A stretch of DNA of 10,412 nucleotides. It comes from an uncultured bacterium. GTDB lineage: Bacteria; Bacillota; Clostridia; Lachnospirales; Lachnospiraceae. The notes beneath the pieces were generated by a model, which saw only the letters and a program-made list of their open reading frames with translations, ran no database searches and was not told the DNA's origin. Made by a program: the position numbers and the translations under genes. This document shows, in pieces, positions 1 through 6,694 of the stretch; position 1 is the first letter of the stretch; the number at the start of each line of letters is the position of its first letter. The stretch covers positions 1-10,412 of the forward strand of contig CALFUE010000109.1 in assembly GCA_937916345.1 (NCBI GenBank). Direction: 5' to 3'.

Positions 1-23
1 GTCTCTAACGCGACAGCTTTGTC

Positions 24-52
24 ATAATATCAAGAATAAAATGGTTTGTCAA
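24..52 (-). promoter_or_regulatory. Strong sigma-A type promoter reading left, out of the window
   Basis: On the minus strand a perfect -35 box TTGACA (47-52) is followed after exactly 17 bases by TATTAT (24-29), one mismatch from the consensus -10. The predicted start is near 17-18. Just upstream (53-86) lies an A/T-rich block of A and T tracts resembling an UP element. A short GACA-AAGC-TGTC inverted repeat (12-23) covers the predicted start. The transcribed gene lies outside the window. The strength of the promoter would suit a stable RNA operon or other highly expressed unit, but that is inference only. Confidence 0.7.
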
Positions 53-60
53 CAACTTTT

Positions 61-86
61 TTCAAAAAATTTAAACTTTTTTTGAA
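61..86. repeat. AT-rich perfect inverted repeat between hypA and the leftward promoter
   Basis: The nine-base arms TTCAAAAAA (61-69) and TTTTTTGAA (78-86) are perfectly complementary around an 8-base centre. The repeat sits between the hypA stop codon and the -35 box at 47-52. No clean U-tract follows it on either strand, so it does not look like a normal intrinsic terminator. It could be a weak hairpin at the end of the hypA message, or simply the A/T-rich upstream element of the neighbouring promoter. Confidence 0.5.
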
Positions 87-104
87 GCCGCTATTTTACG
101 GGCT

Positions 105-452
105 TTATCGGGGTAGAATTTCCATATTTACCACATTGAATTCTCTTCCCGAAAGTATTTTTGCACGATATGAACCACATTTTGGACAACGGTAATCGCT
201 TGCTCTGTCGGGAGAAAAAGTACTCCCGCACTCCTCACATTCCGCCGAAACAGGAACTACCCGCACCACGAGTTCACTCCCTTCTAATAAGGTATCCTTT
301 GTAGCCGTGCCGTAATACTTAATAAGATAGTCAGGGACTACTCCCGTCATTCCGCCGCACTCCACCGTCACCCGCAAAACCTCCGTCTCCCGGGTCTCCA
401 AGGCATCCAGCACAGTATTCACTATCCCTGCCACATAACTCATCTCATGCAT
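105..452 (-). CDS. hypA: HypA/HybF-type nickel metallochaperone for hydrogenase maturation
   Basis: This 115-residue protein matches the usual HypA length. HypA hands nickel to [NiFe]-hydrogenase precursors together with HypB, in the cytoplasm. The N-terminus reads MHEMS, the invariant HypA start: the Met1 amine and His2 form the nickel site and Glu3 is conserved. A C-terminal zinc site is made by two CxxC pairs, CEEC followed about 14 residues later by CPKC. I start the gene at the ATG at 452. A longer reading from the TTG at 488 would add 12 residues and bury the nickel-binding N-terminus, so it is unlikely. Neither start has a clear ribosome binding site. The gene is divergent from the binding-protein gene, and no hypB or hydrogenase gene is in view. 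HypA can also serve urease or other nickel enzymes, so the client is unknown. Confidence 0.9.
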   Translation of the reverse strand: MHEMSYVAGIVNTVLDALETRETEVLRVTVECGGMTGVVPDYLIKYYGTATKDTLLEGSELVVRVVPVSAECEECGSTFSPDRASDYRCPKCGSYRAKILSGREFNVVNMEILPR

Positions 453-459
453 AAATACA

Positions 460-488
460 TAGATAGCATGATTATTTTTTTCTGTCAA
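460..488 (-). promoter_or_regulatory. Candidate hypA promoter, possibly giving a leaderless mRNA
   Basis: A perfect TTGACA (minus strand, 483-488) is followed after 17 bases by TATCTA (460-465), which matches the consensus -10 only in its first three positions. The usual 6-7 base distance would place the transcript start at about 452-454, on or next to the hypA ATG at 452. The absence of a Shine-Dalgarno sequence before that ATG fits a leaderless message. The weak -10 box is the main reason for doubt. Confidence 0.4.
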
Positions 489-495
489 CGATCAA

Positions 496-518
496 TGAAA
501 ATAAATGTTTACTTTTCA
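496..518. promoter_or_regulatory. Candidate operator: inverted repeat in the divergent hypA / binding-protein region
   Basis: TGAAAA (496-501) and TTTTCA (513-518) form a six-base inverted repeat with an 11-base centre. The right arm overlaps the -35 box of the plus-strand promoter and the left arm lies 8 bases from the hypA -35 box. A regulator bound here could affect both genes. The region is very AT-rich, so a chance repeat is possible, and I do not recognise it as a known regulator site. Confidence 0.25.
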
Positions 519-536
519 ATAATTTTGACATATAAT
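508..536 (+). promoter_or_regulatory. Promoter of the amino-acid-binding lipoprotein gene
   Basis: TTTACT (508-513), a 17-base spacer and a perfect TATAAT (531-536) form a good sigma-A promoter. The predicted start is near 543, giving a 5' leader of roughly 28 bases. The leader carries the ribosome binding site GAGGTG (560-565), five bases before the ATG at 571. Confidence 0.65.
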
Positions 537-570
537 TTTTGCCATATCTTTTTTCAGATGAGGTGTATTT

Positions 571-1389
571 ATGAAAAAATTATTATCAATGCTATTGTTA
601 GTTCTGCTTACTGCCACAGCCATCAACGGGTGCGGCAGCTCTGAGATCTACCGCACCCTGAGTGATATCGAGAAAAGCGGCTACATCAACATCGGAGTCT
701 ACAATAATAAAGAGCCCTTCGGATATCTGAACGAAAACGACGAGCTCACGGGCTACGATATAGAGCTGGCAAACAGAGTCGCAGAAGACCTCGGCGTCAC
801 CGCAAATCTGATCCCCGTCAATATAAATGAGAGACTTACGACTCTCGAGGACGGAAAGTGCGATATCGTCATCGCAAACTTTACCGTTACTCCCGAGAGA
901 GCGGAGAGGGTCGATTTCGCCCTTCCATATATGAAAACTTCCCTCGGGCTGCTCTGCCGTCAGGACAATGTCATCACCAGTCTTTCCGAGATCGCTGAGA
1001 ATGAGCCCATCATCGCGTTAAAAGGAACGGCCGGTGAGACCTACTTAAAGAACAACTACCCGAATCTGAAAATCATGAGCTACGGCTCCAGAGAGGACGG
1101 AACCAATGCATTCTATGAGTACACCGCTGTAGCCTTCGTAAACGACAATACCGATGTTATCATGATGGCAAGTGAGAATCCTGAGTTTGTAGTGGGAATA
1201 CCGGCCTTCGGAGATGTAGACACCATCGCTCCGGCCGTAACCAAGGGAAATGAGACTCTACTCAGCTGGCTGAACGATGAGATCAGGACCCTGCGCAACG
1301 AGAAATTTTTCCACCAGGCCTACTCCGATACTCTGGCATCGACCTTCGGTGAGGACAATGCTGACAGTCTGGTTATCGACGCAGAATGA
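571..1389 (+). CDS. Lipoprotein amino-acid-binding protein of ABC transport family 3 (PEB1/cysteine-binding-like)
   Basis: This 272-residue protein begins with a lysine-rich, hydrophobic signal ending in INGC. Cys21 is the likely lipidated residue, so the protein should be anchored outside the membrane. The binding domain follows at about residues 35-260. It has the family 3 signature GYDIELANRVAEDLG, then ANFTVTPERAERVDFALPY, in which the Arg normally grips the amino-acid carboxylate, and a second-lobe FVNDNTD segment. The late motif APAVTKGNETLLSWLNDEI resembles PEB1a/cysteine- or acidic-amino-acid-binding proteins. The ligand cannot be fixed from sequence. The start is supported by GAGGTG five bases upstream. 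No permease or ATPase gene is adjacent, so it must share a transporter encoded elsewhere or act as a sensor. Its stop codon directly abuts the stop of the convergent hydrolase gene. Confidence 0.88.
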   Translation: MKKLLSMLLLVLLTATAINGCGSSEIYRTLSDIEKSGYINIGVYNNKEPFGYLNENDELTGYDIELANRVAEDLGVTANLIPVNINERLTTLEDGKCDIVIANFTVTPERAERVDFALPYMKTSLGLLCRQDNVITSLSEIAENEPIIALKGTAGETYLKNNYPNLKIMSYGSREDGTNAFYEYTAVAFVNDNTDVIMMASENPEFVVGIPAFGDVDTIAPAVTKGNETLLSWLNDEIRTLRNEKFFHQAYSDTLASTFGEDNADSLVIDAE

Positions 1390-1400
1390 TCACCTTTTTT
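1371..1400 (+). terminator. Intrinsic terminator formed from the 3' end of the binding-protein gene
   Basis: GGTTATC (1371-1377) and GATCACC (1388-1394) pair with one internal mismatch around a 10-base loop, and six T residues follow (1395-1400). The stem contains the last codons and the TGA stop of the plus-strand gene. The T run lies inside the coding end of the opposite gene. The stem is short and the loop is long, so efficiency may be modest. On the minus strand the same hairpin has no T run after it. Confidence 0.5.
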
Positions 1401-2184
1401 GACTGAATAACCATCTGTGGGCTTCCTCGCACTCACCTGCCGGAACCCATGTGCAATGAGGGTTTATGGCGTAATGTTTTGTCATATACCCTCTTTTATA
1501 TTCCGTGTATTTAAGCGCTTCTCCCATGACAGGCCCCAGCTTTTCACAGATGGAATGGGAGCCGTGATATTCGTTTTCCGACACATCGTAAAGGCGATCT
1601 CCCGCGGGCACGATCAAATCATCGATGGCATGAAACATCCACATGGGTGTCCCCGACAGCTTTCCATAATCGCTGCCAATGGTGGCACCGCAGATGGGAA
1701 GTGCCGCCGCAAAATACGACGGGTAGCTTTTTATCAGGCGGAATGTGCCGATCCCGCCTGCGCTGTAACCGTAAATATATATTCTGTTTCTGTCGATCAT
1801 TGGATTTTTCCCGATGAAGGCTTCGATAAAGGTGTGGAGAACCTCCGGCATACCATCCTTTGCCCAATGGGTGCCACGGTGGTACTGTGGCGCCAGAATA
1901 TAGCAGGGAGCGTACTTCTGACGGCTCTCCGCAGCGAATACGGTGCCGATATCATGAATAGCGAGCTGCTTCTCATTATCCATCCCCACAGCGTCCGCGC
2001 CATGTAGATACAGCACCAGAGGAAACTTCTCCCCGGTCGCCCTTACATTTGGAACAAAAAATCTGTAAGGGATGGTTACTTCCCCTAAAATTTCCGATCT
2101 GCCTATATATCTTTCCGCGTGAAAAAGTCTCACGCGATCTGCGTTTTCTTTGCCTGGTTTATCCCAGTCCGATGGTATTTTCAT
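1390..2184 (-). CDS. Alpha/beta hydrolase of the COG4099 predicted peptidase / esterase type
   Basis: From the ATG at 2184 this is a 264-residue cytoplasmic protein with no signal peptide. The order of motifs fits the alpha/beta-hydrolase fold. These are an oxyanion-hole segment LYLHG near residue 60, the nucleophile elbow GYSAGG with Ser141, the segment YFAAALPICG near 158-166, then MWMFHAIDDLIVP with the acid at Asp188/189, and a late His243 in the PHCTW context. The pattern resembles COG4099 (prolyl-oligopeptidase-like, PHB-depolymerase or feruloyl-esterase relatives); the true substrate is unknown. The ATG at 2184 is 7 bases after the surE stop. A TTG at 2211 would overlap surE by 20 bases and add nine residues. 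Neither start has a strong ribosome binding site, so translational coupling to surE is likely. It is the last gene of the minus-strand array. Confidence 0.75.
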   Translation of the reverse strand: MKIPSDWDKPGKENADRVRLFHAERYIGRSEILGEVTIPYRFFVPNVRATGEKFPLVLYLHGADAVGMDNEKQLAIHDIGTVFAAESRQKYAPCYILAPQYHRGTHWAKDGMPEVLHTFIEAFIGKNPMIDRNRIYIYGYSAGGIGTFRLIKSYPSYFAAALPICGATIGSDYGKLSGTPMWMFHAIDDLIVPAGDRLYDVSENEYHGSHSICEKLGPVMGEALKYTEYKRGYMTKHYAINPHCTWVPAGECEEAHRWLFSQKR

Positions 2185-2191
2185 GATTACT

Positions 2192-2908
2192 TTATAACAG
2201 ATTCGTAACAACCCCTACAGAGATATAATTATTCAGAAGAGCATGGATATCCGAGCCTTCCTCGGCCTTTTCCTGATAGGTTCCTATGACGGAATACCGT
2301 ATCCCTCCCCCTGGGAGATCCTCCGTCTTGCCGTAAGTGTCAGTGAAAAACATGCTGTGTGAGAGCGCGCGATCCCGCAGAATGCCTTTGTACTCAGAAA
2401 TAGGGCAGCCAGGAATATTGATATTGACTATCTGCATATATCCCAGGGCATAATCCCGGTATTCTTTCAACAATTCCGGAAGCAGCGCGTCCGTCACTTC
2501 GTAAAGCCCATCATAGGCCTTTGAGACCGCGATTGATCTGATCCCCTGAAATGCTCCCTCCATGGCAGCCCCGATCGTCGCGGAATACTGGGCGTCAGTA
2601 CCCGTATTATAGCCGTTGTTCACGCCTGAGAGGAGCAGATCCGGCTTTTCATCCATGATGGCATGGACAGCCACACGCACACAGTCTGCAGGTGTACCGC
2701 TGCAGGAAAAGGCGTGTACTCCCTCCACCGGGAAATCCACGGGATAAATGTCTAAGGGTGTGCGGAGACTGATGCTGTGACTCGCCGCGCTGCGCTCACC
2801 CGCCGGCGCCACGACCCACACCTCTCCCAACTCTCTCGCAGCCCTCGCCAAGCGTATAATACCGTCCGCCATTATTCCATCGTCATTAACCACCAGGAAT
2901 TTCTTCAT
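2192..2908 (-). CDS. surE: 5'/3'-nucleotidase SurE
   Basis: SurE is a metal-dependent phosphatase that removes phosphate from nucleoside monophosphates and is linked to stationary-phase survival. This 238-residue protein is close to family length. The N-terminal VVNDDG motif provides metal-binding Asp9 and Asp10. PAGERSAASHSIS carries the conserved metal-site Ser40. SGVNNGYNTGTDAQYSATIGAAMEG near residues 95-120 is the strongly conserved SurE block with metal- and phosphate-binding Asn. The ATG at 2908 is preceded by GAGGT (2915-2919) at good spacing. It lies 49 bases after the patB stop, the largest gap in the array, so an internal promoter is possible although I see no clear one. The hydrolase gene follows 7 bases downstream. 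Confidence 0.95.
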   Translation of the reverse strand: MKKFLVVNDDGIMADGIIRLARAARELGEVWVVAPAGERSAASHSISLRTPLDIYPVDFPVEGVHAFSCSGTPADCVRVAVHAIMDEKPDLLLSGVNNGYNTGTDAQYSATIGAAMEGAFQGIRSIAVSKAYDGLYEVTDALLPELLKEYRDYALGYMQIVNINIPGCPISEYKGILRDRALSHSMFFTDTYGKTEDLPGGGIRYSVIGTYQEKAEEGSDIHALLNNYISVGVVTNLL

Positions 2909-2957
2909 AATGTTACCTCACATTAAACTGCGCGCATCCCGCCGGAGGCTTTATCTC

Positions 2958-4121
2958 TTAAAGGCAGTCATAAAAGCTCTTGAGGCGGTTCAACCCATCC
3001 TCCAGTATCTCAGTCGGACAGGCGACATTCAGCCTGATAAAGCTCCTGCCCGCCCGCTCTCCATAGATACTTCCGCGGCTCACGAAAAGCCCCGTGCGCC
3101 TTCTGAGCCTGTGGGCAAAATCAGCTCCGCTAAGACCGGCTCCGCTCACATCTATCCACAACAGATAAGTAGCATAACCGTCGATAAGCCTGAGACGGGG
3201 CATCTCGGTTTTTATAAATTCAGCGACCCGCTGTCTGTTCTCCTCTATCTTTTCCCGTAATTCATCACACCATGCGCCACCCAGATTAAATGCTGCCACC
3301 GCTGCGGGCACGGCAAAAGAATTAGGCTCCGCCACCTCGTCCGTGTTTAACGCCCGCCAGATCTTGTGCCTGAGCGCCTTGTCCGGCACATAGACCGCTG
3401 CGGTCTGCAAGCCCGCCAGATTAAATACCTTTGTGGGAGATATGGCCGTGACTGAAACCTTTGCATTCGTCTCCGACACCGATGCAAAGGGGACATAAGA
3501 ATAACCAGGAGTCGTGATATCACAGTGTATCTCATCGGACAGCACAGTGACACCATACTCATCCGCCATCTCACCGATCCTGCCGAGGGTCTCCTCATCC
3601 CAAATATTTCCCGTTGGATTATGGGGATTGCAGAGTAGCATAAGAGTGGTCTGAGGATCCGCAAACTTCTTCTCCAGATCCTTCAAATCCATGGTATACC
3701 TGCCGCCCTTATAAGTTAGGTGGCTCTCTGATACTCTCGCGCCGTTATTTAAAATGCAATTGAAAAAAATATTGTATACAGGGGTCTGTATCACAACATT
3801 TTCATTGGGTGAGGTGAGCTTTCTGACAGTGCTGGAAATAGCAGGAATAACTCCAGTGGTAAATATCAGGCCATTCCTGTCCATCGTAAAGCCATGGCGG
3901 TCCCTCCACCATGATATGTAAGCGTCGTACCAATCATCCGTCACCTCGCCGTAGCCAAAGGCGCCGCGAGCCGCGCGCTCACTCAGTACCTCATTTATCT
4001 CCGGCGCTGTCACAAAGTCCATATCAGCCACCCACATAGGTAACTCCGTGTCTAAAATATTCCACTTCGTTGAATCCGTGCCGCGACGTGGCGGCACGGT
4101 ATCAAAATCATATCTTCCCAT
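2958..4121 (-). CDS. patB: PatB/MalY-type PLP-dependent C-S lyase (cystathionine beta-lyase-like aminotransferase fold)
   Basis: This is a fold-type I PLP enzyme of about 387 residues. The start MGRYDFDTVPPRRGTDSTKW and the segment PMWVADMDF are hallmarks of the MalY/PatB group, which cleaves cystathionine or cysteine conjugates to pyruvate, ammonia and a thiol. CNPHNPTGN near 165, SDEIHCDI with the PLP-ring Asp near 196, and ISPTKVFNLAG with the Schiff-base Lys near 231 complete the active site. A late FIRLNVACP holds the carboxylate-binding Arg. The ATG at 4121 shares one base with the DUF3737 stop (TGATG). A GTG at 4124 would add one residue. The GGTGAT upstream is a plausible ribosome binding site, and translation is probably coupled. 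MalY of E. coli also has a regulatory side role, which cannot be assessed here. Confidence 0.92.
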   Translation of the reverse strand: MGRYDFDTVPPRRGTDSTKWNILDTELPMWVADMDFVTAPEINEVLSERAARGAFGYGEVTDDWYDAYISWWRDRHGFTMDRNGLIFTTGVIPAISSTVRKLTSPNENVVIQTPVYNIFFNCILNNGARVSESHLTYKGGRYTMDLKDLEKKFADPQTTLMLLCNPHNPTGNIWDEETLGRIGEMADEYGVTVLSDEIHCDITTPGYSYVPFASVSETNAKVSVTAISPTKVFNLAGLQTAAVYVPDKALRHKIWRALNTDEVAEPNSFAVPAAVAAFNLGGAWCDELREKIEENRQRVAEFIKTEMPRLRLIDGYATYLLWIDVSGAGLSGADFAHRLRRRTGLFVSRGSIYGERAGRSFIRLNVACPTEILEDGLNRLKSFYDCL

Positions 4122-5005
4122 CACATCACCATAGACCAGTCCACTATATCAGTCTTGTTTTCTATTGAATCGCACTTGATATGTGTCAGTCCCGGATCGA
4201 TCCTGTCTTTTTGAATGATGAGTGTCCCGATCTCCTTCGCGCGTATCTCTCCGGAAACGGGATTCAGCACGCTCTCGATGCGGTTATCGATCTCGGCATC
4301 CACATGTGAGTATTCAAAGGCAAGTGTCGTATTGATCAGATGACAGTTTTTCATCACAAGATTATCGATATAGCACATACCCTGAAGGCTCTCGATCACA
4401 CAGTTTATCAGATTGACATTCTTTGAGTTCCACCCCAGGTATTCACCTGTGATAAAGCTGTTTTCCACCACCACATTCTCACAATTCCAGAAGGCGTCCT
4501 TTGAGATGAGATGGGAATTGGTGATGTTCAGATCCCTCACTCCGTCGAAGGAGTAATTTCCGTCCAAAACCAGTGAATCTGCCTTGATGGAGGTACAGTT
4601 CATGCCAAAATAATCACCCTTTACACGGACATCCTTTAAGGTGACATCATCGCAGCTCCAAAGCGTTTCCTTCGCGTTGGTAAAGGTCACCTCCTCCATA
4701 TATAAATTCTTTACCCGGCGAAAGTTTTTCGGCGCCTTGATCAGGCATTTCTCCACTCCTATATCATCCACATACCACACTCCGGCTCTGGCGTCCTCGA
4801 ACCAGGTAGCCTGTCTCACATGAACATTTGAGGTATACCAAAGCGGGTACTTGTACCTGAAAAGACACCTGTCCATGCTGATATCCTTTGCCTCCTTCAG
4901 GGGAGACTCACCCTTCTCAAAAACACAATCCGTAATATGTAAGTGATCCAATCCAAACAGTGCTCTCTCCTCTGTAAAAACCATCTGTCTGACCTCTGTC
5001 ATCAT
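4121..5005 (-). CDS. DUF3737-family right-handed beta-helix protein
   Basis: This 294-residue protein matches the conserved text of the DUF3737 family, whose function is not established to my knowledge. There is no signal peptide or membrane segment. The body is a series of about nine coils of 19-21 residues. Aromatic/Asn anchor motifs recur near residues 55 (LWYTSNV), 76 (VWYVDDI), 115 (LWSCDDV), 134 (FGMNCTS), 152 (SFDGVRD), 172 (FWNCENV), 190 (LGWNSKN) and 210 (MCYIDNL). This is the geometry of a pectate-lyase-like or pentapeptide-like parallel beta-helix. The start is ATGATG at 5005, preceded by AAAGGA at a long spacing of about ten bases that includes a run of seven A. The C-terminal end overlaps the C-S lyase gene, so the two are probably co-translated. 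A role in binding or modifying a glycan or partner is speculation. Confidence 0.85.
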   Translation of the reverse strand: MMTEVRQMVFTEERALFGLDHLHITDCVFEKGESPLKEAKDISMDRCLFRYKYPLWYTSNVHVRQATWFEDARAGVWYVDDIGVEKCLIKAPKNFRRVKNLYMEEVTFTNAKETLWSCDDVTLKDVRVKGDYFGMNCTSIKADSLVLDGNYSFDGVRDLNITNSHLISKDAFWNCENVVVENSFITGEYLGWNSKNVNLINCVIESLQGMCYIDNLVMKNCHLINTTLAFEYSHVDAEIDNRIESVLNPVSGEIRAKEIGTLIIQKDRIDPGLTHIKCDSIENKTDIVDWSMVM

Positions 5006-5036
5006 TTTTTTATGTTCCTTTCTGCGCTTTTGAAGT

Positions 5037-5522
5037 TTATCCCTTTATGTTTACTTTTTCCTGAATATTCGTCACGGTCGTATTAAAAAATCCGACATAA
5101 TCAAAGCTCTTTACCGTCTGAATTATCTGATCGTCCTTCAGATATTTATCTGAAAATTCAGCTATAGACGGTACGACTGCGAGAAGATCTATTAAATAAA
5201 GCACTATCATTACCAGTGCAAAGCCAACCAATGCTCCCAGCACCAGTCCAAGAATATTATTAACAAAGCCGACCAGCGGTATTCTGTCCACCAGCCGCAG
5301 CGCCCTCGCGACTGCCATAAGTATCATGCCCATGATGATGAAGGACACCGGAAACGTCAAAAAAGCAGGCACATCCTCAGGCAGATAATTCACCAACACC
5401 CTCGCTCCAATAAACGCAATGATTGATGATATCAGCGAAAAAAGCATATAAATAGCTCCCTGCCTGTATCCCGAAAACGCCATCAATACTACGATCACGA
5501 TCACCACGATTCCGGCTGTCAT
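5037..5522 (-). CDS. cvpA: CvpA-family membrane protein
   Basis: This 161-residue protein has four hydrophobic stretches, at about residues 3-17, 22-45, 53-71 and 83-115, followed by a soluble tail. The GYRQG turn after the first helix and the layout RIPLVGFVNNILGLVLGALVGF are typical of CvpA (colicin V production). CvpA is an inner-membrane family of unclear molecular role, linked in other bacteria to envelope stress and bile tolerance. Its ATG overlaps the stop of the upstream DUF5711 gene as ATGA (5519-5522). The strong ribosome binding site GGAGGT (5532-5537), nine bases upstream, lies inside the end of that gene. The pair is therefore translated together and may act together at the membrane. 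The next gene starts 31 bases downstream. Confidence 0.88.
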   Translation of the reverse strand: MTAGIVVIVIVVLMAFSGYRQGAIYMLFSLISSIIAFIGARVLVNYLPEDVPAFLTFPVSFIIMGMILMAVARALRLVDRIPLVGFVNNILGLVLGALVGFALVMIVLYLIDLLAVVPSIAEFSDKYLKDDQIIQTVKSFDYVGFFNTTVTNIQEKVNIKG

Positions 5523-6694
5523 TTTAGTCTTACCTCCGTAATGCTGTCCTTATATATGAAAAGATAATGAGTGGCTATGCTCCTTTTTACCATTATCACG
5601 CCGTTTTCCTCCTCGCTGTGAAAACGCCTGATGCCGCTCATATCGTAAATACTGACTCTTGTCTCTCCGATAGCGGATATCTCCCCATCATCCATAAAGC
5701 TGACGTTGCATTTGTCGAAATCGTCTTTATAGGTAAAAACCTTGCCGCTTTCGGGCTTGTATACATCTATATGATCGTCAAATGTAAATCCGAAACGGTC
5801 TGTGCCGCAGAAAAATGCCTTCGCCTCACCTGTAATGGGATAGCGGGCGTACTCCTCCGGCTTCTGACTGCCATAGAATACCAGCACCTCCTCGGTAGAC
5901 ACCGCAATAGCATAGTCTCCCTCCAGATACTCTGCCCGGGGCACCATAATGCCGTCATAGGTGTAGGTTCCGACTATATTGTCCACCTCATTGCGGCCCA
6001 CATTCCCGAAATTATAAAAAATTATATTTGTGGATATCCTGGCTTCGCTGATGGATAGTATTGTCACCATCAAAAGCCTTCCGTCATTTGAAATAGCAAG
6101 ATCCATGGGATAACCTATATTACTTGAGTACAGCTCTCCGTTTGCCAACTGTTCTCCGTCGCTGTCATATAGAGCGATTCGGGCGACTCCGGCCTCCTCC
6201 ATGAGCACCGCCACGACTCCGCTGTCCGACACGGATACCCTCTTTATCGGGACTGTCACATCCACACCCATCTTTGCGGTCTCATCGCTCATAATATAAA
6301 GTTTTTTTCCGTTTTTCTCGTAGACACAGGCTGCATGGGAACCGACACAAACCGTCGGATCCTCCAGCTCGTAGGGCTGATTCCATATCATGCTGCCGTT
6401 TAACTCAATATATGTAGCTCCGTCGTGGTTATATTTCAGAAATCCTTTCGCATAGGGAACATACTCGGAGACTGCGCCGGGAACTCTCTCCTTTACATTC
6501 ACCACCTCATATTCCGTATACTCCTTGCCGTCCAGATACAGTTTTACACCGATTAATCCGGCAACTATCAGGATCACGACAAGTATTACAACGATCCTGA
6601 TGGTTCTCCTGTGGGCCTTCAGCTTTTTTTTGTATTCTTCACTGGTCTCCACCGCATGAAGACCTTTTTTTCCTGCTTCTGCCACGCGATTCAA
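5519..6694 (-). CDS. DUF5711-like membrane-anchored beta-propeller-type protein
   Basis: This 391-residue protein has a basic, Lys/Arg-rich cytoplasmic N-terminus of about 32 residues, one transmembrane helix at about 33-53 (VVILVVILIVAGLIGV) and an extracytoplasmic domain of about 335 residues. That domain is built of repeated short beta-strand units such as SVSDSGVVAVLM, AISNDGRLLMVT, YAIAVSTEEVLVFY, FGFTFDDHIDVY and ISAIGETRVSIYD, which read like WD40/propeller blades. I recognise it as DUF5711-like, a family found beside CvpA in Lachnospiraceae; its function is unknown. The start is TTG at 6694, overlapping the recR stop as TTGA, with AAGGG just upstream. The overlap and ribosome site support TTG over the GTG at codon 4. 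No catalytic motif is visible. A sensory or binding role at the surface, together with CvpA, is inference. Confidence 0.78.
   Translation of the reverse strand: MNRVAEAGKKGLHAVETSEEYKKKLKAHRRTIRIVVILVVILIVAGLIGVKLYLDGKEYTEYEVVNVKERVPGAVSEYVPYAKGFLKYNHDGATYIELNGSMIWNQPYELEDPTVCVGSHAACVYEKNGKKLYIMSDETAKMGVDVTVPIKRVSVSDSGVVAVLMEEAGVARIALYDSDGEQLANGELYSSNIGYPMDLAISNDGRLLMVTILSISEARISTNIIFYNFGNVGRNEVDNIVGTYTYDGIMVPRAEYLEGDYAIAVSTEEVLVFYGSQKPEEYARYPITGEAKAFFCGTDRFGFTFDDHIDVYKPESGKVFTYKDDFDKCNVSFMDDGEISAIGETRVSIYDMSGIRRFHSEEENGVIMVKRSIATHYLFIYKDSITEVRLK

Noticed and set aside
61..105. Possible intrinsic terminator after hypA
   Set aside because: The AAGCC/GGCTT hairpin (about 85-105) has a bulge and is followed on the minus strand by A residues, not T. 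The 61-86 inverted repeat carries its T run inside the stem. Neither fits a normal intrinsic terminator.
453..488. N-terminal extension of HypA from the TTG at 488
   Set aside because: HypA needs its free Met-His N-terminus for nickel. The extension has no ribosome binding site, and its TTGACA looks like a -35 promoter box.
1417..2007. Plus-strand open frame opposite the alpha/beta hydrolase
   Set aside because: It has no domain or credible ribosome binding site. The minus frame carries an intact hydrolase motif set, so this is a shadow frame.
5003..5013. Run of seven A directly before the DUF3737 start as a slippage or frameshift element
   Set aside because: It lies before the start codon in untranslated sequence, so ribosomal frameshifting there has no meaning. 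It most likely just fills the long spacing to AAAGGA.
4121..6694. DUF3737 plus DUF5711/CvpA as a novel defence or toxin system
   Set aside because: No nuclease, NTPase, protease or toxin motif is visible. The genes are embedded in a conserved housekeeping array, which argues for a core envelope or metabolic role.
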